Shown here in pieces: positions 35,734 through 43,273 of a stretch of 64,000 bases of DNA. Both the position numbers and the translations under genes were made by a program. This DNA is from Bradyrhizobium iriomotense. Lineage in GTDB: Bacteria > Pseudomonadota > Alphaproteobacteria > Rhizobiales > Xanthobacteraceae. The notes beneath the pieces were generated by a model, which was given only the letters and a program-made list of their open reading frames with translations, was not told the origin of the DNA and made no database searches. The DNA lies in NCBI RefSeq assembly GCF_030160715.1, contig NZ_BSOW01000035.1, positions 27,791 to 91,790 of the forward strand, written 5' to 3'. Position 1 is the first letter of the stretch, and each line of letters starts with the position of its first letter.

Positions 35734-37392
35734 ATGAAAGAGAGCTCGGCGATCGAAGAGACAAGGAAGAGAGCGACTATCTATGCTCGATTCTCGACCG
35801 ATCTTCAAAACGAGCGTTCGATTGAAGATCAGCTTTCACTTTGTCAAAGCTATGCAGAGCGCGAAGGCTTAACGGTTATCAGCACCCATGAAGATCGGGC
35901 TCGTTCAGGTGGCTCGGTCATGGGACGCGAAGGCCTTCTGCGGATGTTGGACCAAGCGCGGGAGAGATCTTTTGACGTAGTGATCGTCGAAGCGCTCGAT
36001 CGCCTCTCTCGCGACATGGAAGATCTCGCAGGTATCCATAAGCGATTATCTTTTCTCGGCATCGAGATCCGGGCGGTCCACGAAGGCGTCGTTAACACCG
36101 TGCTGGTCGGTCTTCGCGGCCTGGTCGGACAACTCTATCGTGAGGACAACGCGCACAAGGTGCGGCGTGGCCAAGCAGGCCGGGTCAAGCAAGGTTTAGC
36201 TGGAGGTGGCCTAACATACGGATACGCCGCGGTCGCCGGAAAGAGCGGCGAACGAGTCATCGTCGGGGCCGAGGCAGAGGTAATCCGGCGCATCTTCCAG
36301 GAATACGTGGACGGTCGCACGCCTCGCGAAATCGCGCACGATCTCAACAAGGAGAGGGTATCACCTCCGCGAGGTCGGGCATGGAATGCATCAACCATCA
36401 ATGGCAATTTCGAGAGGGGTGCCGGCATTCTGCAGAACGAGCTTTATGTCGGGCGTCTCGTCTGGAACAAAGTCAGGATGGTGAAAGATCCCGACTCGGG
36501 AAAGCGCCTGTCGCGACCAAATCCTAAGAGTGACTGGCAGGTGGCTGAAGTGCCGCATCTTGCAATTGTCAATCCAGAGCTATTCACAGCCGCTCAGCAC
36601 CGCAAAGAGGAGCGAAGTCACACCCACCCCAGCCATCAACGCCGGCCTCGTCGGATGCTATCTGGCTTGCTCCGTTGCGGCTCGTGCGGCTCGGGCATGG
36701 CAACCAATGGGCGAGACAAATCAGGGCGCGTTCGCATTCGCTGCTCGGCGGCGACGGAGAGCGGCACGTGTCCGGACGCCAAGACCTTTTATTTAGACAC
36801 TGTCGAGAGCGCGGTACTCAACGGCCTAAAGGCGGAATTGCGCGCGCCGAAGGTTATCTCAGAATACGTACGCACGTATCTCGATGAGCGGAAGCGCCTC
36901 GCAGCCACATCACATGCAAAACGGCAGCGGCTTGAGCAGCAGCTTGGGCAATTAAACCGGGAAATCGAACGATTGGTGGACGCGATTGCAAAAGGGCATG
37001 GCGATCCATCCGTTCTCGGACCGAGATCGACTGCCTTAGATGCCGAACGAAAGCGGATAACTGAGGAGTTGCAGAGCGAACCGCCGAGCCTAAAGGAAGT
37101 CGCGCTGCATCCGACCATCCTCAAACGATATGAGGAGCAACTCGGTCGGCTTGAAGAAGCACTAGCGAAAGGTGCCCGTGCGGGCGACGGAGAGGCCGCG
37201 GAAGCCATCAGAGACCTGGTCGAGACGGTCACTGTGTTCCGCGATTGGGAGCGCCCAGGTGGGGTATCCGTTGAGATAGCAGGCCGGCTAAACGCCCTGC
37301 TCGGGGAAAACGCCTATCCAAACCAGGTCAAAGGAGTGTGGGGAAAGGTGGTAGCGGGGGAGGGACTCGAACCCCCGACCCCAGGATTATGA
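35734..37392 (+). CDS. Large serine recombinase at a tRNA gene
   Basis: The 552-residue product has a resolvase N-terminal domain with catalytic Ser21 in YARFSTDLQNERSIEDQ and Arg-rich FDVVIVEALDRLSRDMEDL, a recombinase domain (AGRVKQGLAGGGLTYGYAAV), a zinc ribbon starting LLRCGSCGSGM, and a C-terminal coiled coil. This is the layout of phage-integrase-like serine recombinases. ATG 35734 is chosen because the resolvase domain starts soon after it. The last codons (GEGLEPPTPGL) are read from the opposite strand of the tRNA-Met gene, so the gene end and the attachment site overlap. It is probably the integrase of an island that extends to the left. Confidence 0.9.
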   Translation: MKESSAIEETRKRATIYARFSTDLQNERSIEDQLSLCQSYAEREGLTVISTHEDRARSGGSVMGREGLLRMLDQARERSFDVVIVEALDRLSRDMEDLAGIHKRLSFLGIEIRAVHEGVVNTVLVGLRGLVGQLYREDNAHKVRRGQAGRVKQGLAGGGLTYGYAAVAGKSGERVIVGAEAEVIRRIFQEYVDGRTPREIAHDLNKERVSPPRGRAWNASTINGNFERGAGILQNELYVGRLVWNKVRMVKDPDSGKRLSRPNPKSDWQVAEVPHLAIVNPELFTAAQHRKEERSHTHPSHQRRPRRMLSGLLRCGSCGSGMATNGRDKSGRVRIRCSAATESGTCPDAKTFYLDTVESAVLNGLKAELRAPKVISEYVRTYLDERKRLAATSHAKRQRLEQQLGQLNREIERLVDAIAKGHGDPSVLGPRSTALDAERKRITEELQSEPPSLKEVALHPTILKRYEEQLGRLEEALAKGARAGDGEAAEAIRDLVETVTVFRDWERPGGVSVEIAGRLNALLGENAYPNQVKGVWGKVVAGEGLEPPTPGL

Positions 37393-37425
37393 TTCCCGTG
37401 CTCTAACCAGCTGAGCTACCCCGCC
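37349..37425 (-). tRNA. tRNA-Met (CAT)
   Basis: The minus strand folds as a full 77-base tRNA: acceptor GGCGGGG with CCCCGCT, D arm GCTC/GAGC, anticodon stem CGGGA/TCCTG with loop ATCATAA, T arm GGGGG/CCCTC and an encoded CCA. The anticodon CAT fits elongator Met; a lysidine tRNA-Ile is less likely but not excluded. The recombinase gene ends inside it. Confidence 0.92.
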
Positions 37426-37611
37426 ACAGGGCTCGCGGGGCCGAAACGGCCGATCTCGCGAACGCGCGGCATATAAGGAAGGGGGCGGCGGGCTGTCAAG
37501 CAAAGTGGGCCGCCCTGCCGGCCCTTTTCGCGTGGAGAATCCCCTCGCCCGAGATCCGCGCTGCCGCGCGGATTTCCTCTCCCGCGCGAGCGGGAGAGCT
37601 CGGAAAGCAGC

Positions 37612-37980
37612 CTATTTCGGCCGCACAGTGGGGTCGCCGCCAGGGCTGCCGGGGGGCGGAATGACCGGGGTCTTGCCGACATCCGGCGCAGGCGCGCGCA
37701 TTTCGGGGTCGACGCCTGTGGGCGGGCAGAGCACGCCGTCGGATTGTGCCAGCTTGTCGCCCAATGGTTCCCTCGCCCGGCCGGTGGTCGAGCCATTGGG
37801 CGTCACCGTGCCGCGCGGGCGATCCATCTGGGTCGGCGCGCAGTCACTGGCGCGCTGCGCGGGCGGCGGCGGCGCGGTCGCCTGCGGCGGCGTCGCCGCG
37901 CTGGGCGGAGCCTGCGCGATCGCAGGCGCGGTGGCCGCTATCAGCAGGCTTGCGAGGATGAGATTTGATATCGTGCGCAT
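37612..37980 (-). CDS. Small exported Pro-rich hypothetical protein
   Basis: The 122-residue product starts with a signal peptide (MRTISNLILASLLIAATAPA, cleaved near AIAQ). The mature part is low complexity, rich in Pro, Ala, Thr and Gly, with two cysteines (SDCAPTQ and VLCPPTG) that could form a disulfide. It is likely periplasmic and unfolded. No family with known role is recognised. It lies upstream of nothing on its strand; the next genes on the same strand are the methyltransferase and mnmA, both before it. Confidence 0.65.
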   Translation of the reverse strand: MRTISNLILASLLIAATAPAIAQAPPSAATPPQATAPPPPAQRASDCAPTQMDRPRGTVTPNGSTTGRAREPLGDKLAQSDGVLCPPTGVDPEMRAPAPDVGKTPVIPPPGSPGGDPTVRPK

Positions 37981-38026
37981 GGCAAGGAAACGCGCAGCGA
38001 CATGCGCATGTTCCAGCTTGCGGCAC

Positions 38027-38665
38027 TCACGATTTGCGGTAGCGGATCAGCGAAAAGTGGCCCATCGGCGGCATCGGCCGCCGCTCGGCGAGCGTGATGC
38101 CACCATGCCGCGCCGCCCAGTTGACCAGTCGTTCCCAGGGAAATTCGGGACGCCAGCCGAGCCGGCGTGCGAGCGGCGCGAAGGCGAGCTCGAACAGCTT
38201 GCGCGGTCCGCTCTCGGCGCCGATGTGATTGACGAGGATGAGCTCGCCGCCGGGCTTGAGCACACGCACGAACTCGTCGAGCGTACCTTCGGGATCGGGC
38301 ACCGCGGTGATGACATATTGCGCGACCACCGCATCGAAGAAGCTGTCGGGGAATGCGAGGTTCTTCGCATCCATCACGCTGAGCACTTCGACATTGCCAA
38401 GGTTTTCCGCGCGCACGCGCGCTTGCGCCTTGCGCAGCATCGGCTCGGAGATGTCGACGCCGCAGATTCTCGTCGAGCGCGAATAATCCGACAGCGACAG
38501 CCCGGTGCCGACGCCGACGTCGAGGATGCGGCCGCCGATCTTGTCGGCCTCCGCGATGGTCGACTGCCGGCCCGCATCGAACACCTTGCCGAATACGAGA
38601 TCGTAGACTGGCGCCCAGCGGCCATAGGCCTTCTCGACCCCGGCGCGCGAGATATCTGCTGCCAT
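38027..38665 (-). CDS. Class I SAM-dependent methyltransferase (PmtA/UbiE-like)
   Basis: The 212-residue product has AYGRWAPVYDLVFGKVFDAG at the start, then the SAM-binding motif ILDVGVGTGLSLSDY, the acidic loop ICGVDISEPMLRKA, and MDAKNLAFPDSFFDAVVAQY as motifs II and III. The Tyr-x-x-Trp-Ala-Pro-Val-Tyr-Asp opening is like that of Rhodobacter-type phosphatidylethanolamine N-methyltransferases and UbiE relatives. It may methylate a membrane lipid or quinone, but the substrate cannot be proved from sequence. It follows mnmA by 18 bases on the same strand and may be co-transcribed. Confidence 0.8.
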   Translation of the reverse strand: MAADISRAGVEKAYGRWAPVYDLVFGKVFDAGRQSTIAEADKIGGRILDVGVGTGLSLSDYSRSTRICGVDISEPMLRKAQARVRAENLGNVEVLSVMDAKNLAFPDSFFDAVVAQYVITAVPDPEGTLDEFVRVLKPGGELILVNHIGAESGPRKLFELAFAPLARRLGWRPEFPWERLVNWAARHGGITLAERRPMPPMGHFSLIRYRKS

Positions 38666-38683
38666 GCCCCCTGCCCTGGAAAA

Positions 38684-39865
38684 TTAGCCGCGCACGGCTT
38701 CCGCGAGCGGCCGCGCCGCGTCGCTTGCGACCTTCGCGGCCGCGCTCTGAATAAAGCCGCCGCCGAGCACGCGCGCCTGCCCCGAAGGCGCGTCGTAGAA
38801 CACGCAGGCTTGTCCGGGCGAAACGCCCTCTTCGCCCGCGACCAGCTCGACCTCGTAGTGGCCGCCTCCGCCGCGCAGCCAGGCCGGCTGCGGCGCGCGG
38901 GTCGAGCGCACGCGCACGAACATCTCGAGGCCATTGCCGATGGCGCGATCGATATCGCCGTCGCCGATCCAGTTGACGTCGCGCAGCACGATGCGGTGCA
39001 TCTTCAGCGCATCGCGCGGGCCGACTACGACGCGGCGGGTCGCGGCCTCGAGCCGCACCACGTAGAGCGGCGAGCCGGAGGCGATGCCGAGGCCCCGACG
39101 CTGGCCGACGGTGAAATTGGCGATGCCATGATGCTGGCCGATGACGCGGCCGTCGAGATCGACGATATCGCCTGGGTCCATCGCGTTGGGACGCAGTCGG
39201 GTGATGATGTCGGTGTAGCGCCCGGTCGGCACGAAGCAGATGTCCTGGCTGTCGTGCTTGTCGGCGACGCTGAGGCCAAAGCGGCGCGCAAGCTCGCGCG
39301 TCTCGGTCTTGGTCATGTCGCCGAGCGGAAAGCGCAAGTAGTCAAGCTGCTCGCGGGTAGTCGCGAACAGGAAATAGCTCTGGTCGCGCTCGGCGTCGGC
39401 GGCGCAGACCAGCGCGCGGGAGCCGTCGGCGAGGCCGCGCGAGGCGACATAGTGACCGGTGGCAAGCGCGACTGCACCGAGCTCGCGCGCGGTCTTCAGG
39501 AGATCGCGGAATTTGACCGAGCGGTTGCACTCGATGCACGGCACCGGCGTCTCGCCGAGCGCATAGCTGTCGGCAAAATTGTCGATGACGGACTCGCGAA
39601 AACGGTCCTCGTAGTCGAGCACGTAATGGGGAATGCCGAGCTTTGCGGCGACGTCGCGCGCGTCGTGAATGTCCTGGCCGGCGCAGCAGGCGCCCTTGCG
39701 ATGGGTCGCCGCGCCATGGTCATAGAGCTGGAGCGTGATGCCGACGACGTCGTAGCCTTCGGCCTTCAGCAGCGCAGCCGTCGTCGAGGAGTCGACGCCA
39801 CCCGACATGGCGACGACGACCCTGGTGTCCTGCGGACGGCCTTCGAGATCCAGACTGTTGCGCAT
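38684..39865 (-). CDS. mnmA: tRNA-specific 2-thiouridylase MnmA
   Basis: The 393-residue product is a full MnmA. The PP-loop ATP site is VVVAMSGGVDSSTTAALLKA; the first catalytic Cys lies in PVPCIECNRSVKF, the second in KHDSQDICFVPTG, and ATGHYVASRG and FTVGQRRGLGIA are family blocks. It thiolates U34 of the wobble base in tRNA-Lys, Glu and Gln in the cytoplasm, using sulfur passed from the cysteine desulfurase relay. It is a core gene, in contrast to the genes left of the tRNA-Met. The methyltransferase gene follows closely. Confidence 0.95.
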   Translation of the reverse strand: MRNSLDLEGRPQDTRVVVAMSGGVDSSTTAALLKAEGYDVVGITLQLYDHGAATHRKGACCAGQDIHDARDVAAKLGIPHYVLDYEDRFRESVIDNFADSYALGETPVPCIECNRSVKFRDLLKTARELGAVALATGHYVASRGLADGSRALVCAADAERDQSYFLFATTREQLDYLRFPLGDMTKTETRELARRFGLSVADKHDSQDICFVPTGRYTDIITRLRPNAMDPGDIVDLDGRVIGQHHGIANFTVGQRRGLGIASGSPLYVVRLEAATRRVVVGPRDALKMHRIVLRDVNWIGDGDIDRAIGNGLEMFVRVRSTRAPQPAWLRGGGGHYEVELVAGEEGVSPGQACVFYDAPSGQARVLGGGFIQSAAAKVASDAARPLAEAVRG

Positions 39866-40229
39866 GGTTCCGGCTGTTGACTGCGACTGGGCGGACCAAC
39901 GTTCCGCTGTCCTCGCCTTATCGGTCGGGAAAAGGGCGGTCTCGGGGAACGGGAAAGAGTTCCACGAGGTCGGCTTGCCCGGTCGAAAGCGGCTGAGAGC
40001 TACCCTTTAATATAGGCCGTACTCCCGTGAAGCAATCGCAGGGGAGGCTTTCGCCACGCGCTTAGGGCAATTCTTGCCGGGAGGCAGAAATGAGCCGTAT
40101 TTCCGAGGCCTTCCCGGCGCCACCGCCATCATATCAAGTATTTGATTTTATTACGTAAATAACCTCGAAGCCGAGCTGGCCCGCTCCTTGCTAACCTCTT
40201 GTCCCGAGTTCATTGCAAGGGGCGTGTCC
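39866..40229. other. Intergenic, mnmA to fliK, with sigma-54 promoter
   Basis: About 360 bases shared by divergent mnmA and fliK. The only clear site is the sigma-54 promoter at 40177. An AT-rich patch (tatcaagtatttgattttat) lies at about 40132-40151 and might help bending or activator binding. Confidence 0.5.
40177..40192 (+). promoter_or_regulatory. Sigma-54 (-24/-12) promoter of fliK-flgD
   Basis: TGGCCCGCTCCTTGCT has the GG and GC pairs 12 bases apart, as in TGGCAC-N5-TTGCA. It lies about 40 bases before GTG 40230. FlbD, the sigma-54 activator of flagellar genes, is encoded at 47107. Confidence 0.65.
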
Positions 40230-41822
40230 GTGGTCAGCGTGACGTCAGATGTAGCCGCAAGCGTGTCGGTCCAGACCGCGCCGCCGAAACCTGCCCGCTC
40301 GCAGGGGGCGACGGCAAACGACCCGTTCGGCGCGCTCGTCGACAGCAACACGGCGGCCGCCAGCAGCACGCCCACCGCGACCTCGGACCCGGCCCCGCGC
40401 CGCAGCGACAGCACGTCATCGTCCTCTTCCGACAAGAGCGCGCGCGACACCTCCTCGACCGATCCATCGTCGCAGAGCAAGTCCACGGATGCGACGGACA
40501 ATTCGACGTCTGCCGCCACCGACACGCCGGCCGACCCCACCCAGACGACCGACAAGAGCAAAGGCAAGTCGGACGCCTCCGGCACGAAATCGACCGAAAA
40601 ATCCGACGACAGCAAGGGCGACAAGACCGAGGACACCGATGGTCTCGGCGCCGCCATTCAGGCCGGTGCCACGCAGACGGCCGCAGCGCCCACTGTAACG
40701 CCCGATCCGAACGCCGTCGTCGTCGCGGCTCCGGTCGTGCCGGTCGATCCGAATGCGGCTGCAAGCAATTCCAATTCGCCGCTGACGATCGCGGCCGCCG
40801 GCATCGCCGCGAGTGCCTCGACCGCAGCCCAGATCACTGCACCCGCGGTCAAGACGGATGCAACCGGCGGCAAGACCGCAGGGACCACCGATGCCGGCAC
40901 GGCCGCAAAGGCCGCGCTGACGGATGCGGCCGCATCAGCTGCGACCGATGCTTCCCCGACCGATCCGCAAACCCAGGGCGCGCTGACCGCCGCCGTCGCC
41001 CAGGCGACGCCCAAGACCTCGTTCAAGGCTGTGGCGACGACACAGCAGAACACCGACGTTTCCGATCTCGGGCAGGATACAAGCAAGACGAGCGCGACGC
41101 CCAACCCGGCGACGACGGCCACGACCCCGAACGCGGCCGCGCATCCGCAGGCCGCCAAGCCACAGGTCGAGGGCAACACGACCGAGGCCAAGGCCGATGC
41201 AACCGACAAGACCGCTCCGGCCGCACCCGCCCCGGCATCGACGCACGACCACACGGCCAGCACTCAGGCGCTGACCAGCACGACGGACACCAGCTCCCAG
41301 GCCGCCGCGGCGGTGCAGGCGCCGCTGACCACGACCACCTCGACGGCCAGCGCGTCGACGGCGACCCTGACTGCCACCGCCGCGACGGCCACCGCCGTGC
41401 CGATCAGCGGTGTGCCGGTCGAGATCGCCGCGGCCGCGCGCGCCGGAAAGACCCGGTTCGACATCAGCCTCGATCCCGCCGAGCTCGGCCGCATCGACGT
41501 GCGCATCAACGTCGACCGCAACGGCCAGGTCACCTCGCATCTCACCGTCGAGAAGCCAGAGACGCTCTCGATGCTGCGCCAGGACGCCCCGCAATTGCAG
41601 CGCGCGCTCGACGATGCGGGCCTCAAGACCGGCAGCAACGGCCTGTCGTTCAGCCTGCGCGACCAGAATTCATCCGGACAGAACAACAGCAACAACAACG
41701 ACAACGGCAGCAATGCCCGCCGGCTCATCATCAGCGATGAGGACGCAGTTCCGGCCGCGCCCGTCGGACGCGGCTACGGTCGCATGCTCGGATCGAGCAG
41801 CGGCGTTGACATCAGAGTGTGA
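40230..41822 (+). CDS. fliK: Flagellar hook-length control protein FliK-like
   Basis: The 530-residue product is mostly Ala/Thr/Asp/Lys-rich low-complexity text, as usual for the FliK ruler, with a folded C-terminal FliK domain: TRFDISLDPAELGRIDVRIN, GQVTSHLTVEKPETLSML and LKTGSNGLSFSLRD. The tail is Asn-rich. FliK sets hook length and switches export specificity at the flagellar base. GTG 40230, with AAGGGG upstream, is chosen because an earlier start would lie over the sigma-54 promoter. flgD follows after 12 bases, in one transcript. Confidence 0.85.
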   Translation: MVSVTSDVAASVSVQTAPPKPARSQGATANDPFGALVDSNTAAASSTPTATSDPAPRRSDSTSSSSSDKSARDTSSTDPSSQSKSTDATDNSTSAATDTPADPTQTTDKSKGKSDASGTKSTEKSDDSKGDKTEDTDGLGAAIQAGATQTAAAPTVTPDPNAVVVAAPVVPVDPNAAASNSNSPLTIAAAGIAASASTAAQITAPAVKTDATGGKTAGTTDAGTAAKAALTDAAASAATDASPTDPQTQGALTAAVAQATPKTSFKAVATTQQNTDVSDLGQDTSKTSATPNPATTATTPNAAAHPQAAKPQVEGNTTEAKADATDKTAPAAPAPASTHDHTASTQALTSTTDTSSQAAAAVQAPLTTTTSTASASTATLTATAATATAVPISGVPVEIAAAARAGKTRFDISLDPAELGRIDVRINVDRNGQVTSHLTVEKPETLSMLRQDAPQLQRALDDAGLKTGSNGLSFSLRDQNSSGQNNSNNNDNGSNARRLIISDEDAVPAAPVGRGYGRMLGSSSGVDIRV

Positions 41823-41834
41823 GGAGTATTCGAC

Positions 41835-42533
41835 ATGACCACCACGAATGCCGCCACCGCCCCTTCAGTCATTTCCGGCACGACCCAGACCTCATCGTCG
41901 TCCTCGTCGAGCTCCAGCCTGAGCTCGACCACCGGCTCGACGCTGGCAGGCAACTTCCAGACCTTCCTGACGCTGCTCACCACGCAGCTTCAGAACCAGA
42001 ACCCGCTCGATCCGCTCGACACCAACCAGTTCACCCAGCAGCTCGTGCAGTTTGCCGGCGTCGAGCAGCAGCTCAAGACCAACACTGAGCTCTCGACGCT
42101 GGTGTCACTGCAGCAGACCACACAAGCGACCCAGGCGCTGAATTTCGTCGGCAAGACCGCGGTGGTCGACGGCACGACCGCGACGATGACCAATTCGTCG
42201 GCGACCTGGCACCTCAACGTCCCCTCCAGTGCGACCGTCGACATCTCGATCGCCAACTCCAGCGGCCAGACCGTCTTCACCGGCAAGTACACCGCCGGCG
42301 CCGGCTCCGACATCCCGTTTACCTGGAACGGCCAGGGCAATGACGGCACGCAGTGGCCCGACGGAAAGTACACGATCAGCGCGACCGGCAAGGACGCCTC
42401 GGGGAATTCGGTCGGCGTCGCCGCGCAGGTGCAGGGCACGGTATCTTCGGTCGATCTGACGCAGTCGCCGCCGCTGCTGACGATCGACGGCAGCACCTAC
42501 ACGGTCAGCCAGGTCAAGAGCATCGTCAATTAG
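41835..42533 (+). CDS. flgD: Flagellar hook-capping protein FlgD
   Basis: The 232-residue product has the FlgD N-terminal core FLTLLTTQLQNQNPLDPLDT and QFTQQLVQFAGVEQQLKTNT, then a Tudor-like and FlgD-Ig fold with FTWNGQGNDGTQWPDGKYTI. The first 35 residues are a serine-rich export signal region. FlgD caps the growing hook in the periplasm and outside. GAGGAG lies seven bases before the start, and fliK is immediately upstream. Confidence 0.95.
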   Translation: MTTTNAATAPSVISGTTQTSSSSSSSSSLSSTTGSTLAGNFQTFLTLLTTQLQNQNPLDPLDTNQFTQQLVQFAGVEQQLKTNTELSTLVSLQQTTQATQALNFVGKTAVVDGTTATMTNSSATWHLNVPSSATVDISIANSSGQTVFTGKYTAGAGSDIPFTWNGQGNDGTQWPDGKYTISATGKDASGNSVGVAAQVQGTVSSVDLTQSPPLLTIDGSTYTVSQVKSIVN

Positions 42534-42633
42534 GACGACGCTGCCCCACGTGCAGTGTCGTCCTGGCGAAGGCCCAGGGGACCCATAATCGACAGTCCGA
42601 GCGCCTTGCAACCTTACGCACGGGCCATTTCCG

Positions 42634-42650
42634 TTAGTAAAGTATTTACC
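42634..42650 (+). promoter_or_regulatory. Degenerate CtrA-like site before sciP
   Basis: TTAGTAAAGTATTTACC resembles TTAA-N7-TTAAC with two mismatches and lies 170 bases before sciP, which is a CtrA target in Caulobacter. Weak. Confidence 0.25.
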
Positions 42651-42818
42651 TTCTACCCCGCTTGGCCGGTTGGAGACCCCCGTCTCACCCGCCGGGCCGC
42701 TCGCGTTCCAGCCATTTTCAACGAGAATTGTATTGAACCCTTAGGCTTAGCCAATTTTTAAGTCGACCGGCGTAGGGTTACGGCGTGAGTTCAGTGGTTG
42801 AGAGTTTGTGAGTACGCC

Positions 42819-43094
42819 ATGACAGAACCCCATCGCCCGAGGGTGAAATACGTCATCGGGCCGGACGGCAGCCCTTTGACGATCGCGGATCTGCCTGCAC
42901 CGGGGACCAAACGCTGGGTCATCCGACGCAAGGCTGAAGTCGTTGCCGCGGTCAGAGGAGGCCTCCTTTCCCTCGAGGAAGCCTGCAGCCGTTACACCCT
43001 GACGGTCGACGAATTCCTCTCCTGGCAGTTTTCCATCGACCAGCATGGTCTGGCCGGACTGCGCACCACGCGCATCCAGCAGTATCGCCAGTAA
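42819..43094 (+). CDS. sciP: CtrA inhibitor SciP (DUF1153)
   Basis: The 91-residue product begins MTEPHRPRVKYVIGPDGSPL, followed by APGTKRWVIRRKAEVVAAVR and the helix-turn-helix LSLEEACSRYTLTVDEFLSW. This is the SciP family, small proteins that bind CtrA and stop it from recruiting RNA polymerase in G1 cells. ATG 42819 was chosen because it begins the conserved N-terminus. It is set between flgD and fliF on the same strand, ended by a strong terminator, so it is probably a separate transcript. It links cell cycle and flagellar expression. Confidence 0.9.
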   Translation: MTEPHRPRVKYVIGPDGSPLTIADLPAPGTKRWVIRRKAEVVAAVRGGLLSLEEACSRYTLTVDEFLSWQFSIDQHGLAGLRTTRIQQYRQ

Positions 43095-43124
43095 GCGATC
43101 TGGAAATTCGCCAAGTTTGACGCA

Positions 43125-43156
43125 AATCGGCCTCGCTCTGCGAGGCCGATTTTTTT
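43125..43156 (+). terminator. Rho-independent terminator after sciP
   Basis: ATCGGCCTCG and CGAGGCCGAT pair around CTCTG, followed by a run of T. It separates sciP from fliF. Confidence 0.9.
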
Positions 43157-43181
43157 CATGTCGCGACTTTTGTCCCACCTC

Positions 43182-43199
43182 TTAATCTCTGTTAACCAT
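43182..43199 (+). promoter_or_regulatory. CtrA-like site before fliF
   Basis: TTAATCTCTGTTAACCAT contains TTAA and, after six bases, TTAACCAT, the CtrA half-site. The usual spacing is seven, so this is a near match. It lies about 75 bases before the fliF start. Confidence 0.45.
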
Positions 43200-43273
43200 A
43201 TCGAAACCATCACCTAGGCAATAATTGCCCAGTCGGCTTGCCGGTTGCAGGCCGAATCTGGCGGGGCGATTGC

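Noticed and set aside
37505..39880. 791-codon open frame on the plus strand
   Set aside because: It lies antisense to mnmA and the methyltransferase, which have clear motifs.
40199..41740. Arg/Gln-rich plus-strand frame inside fliK
   Set aside because: It is a frame shadow of the low-complexity FliK; the FliK frame holds the conserved C-terminal domain.
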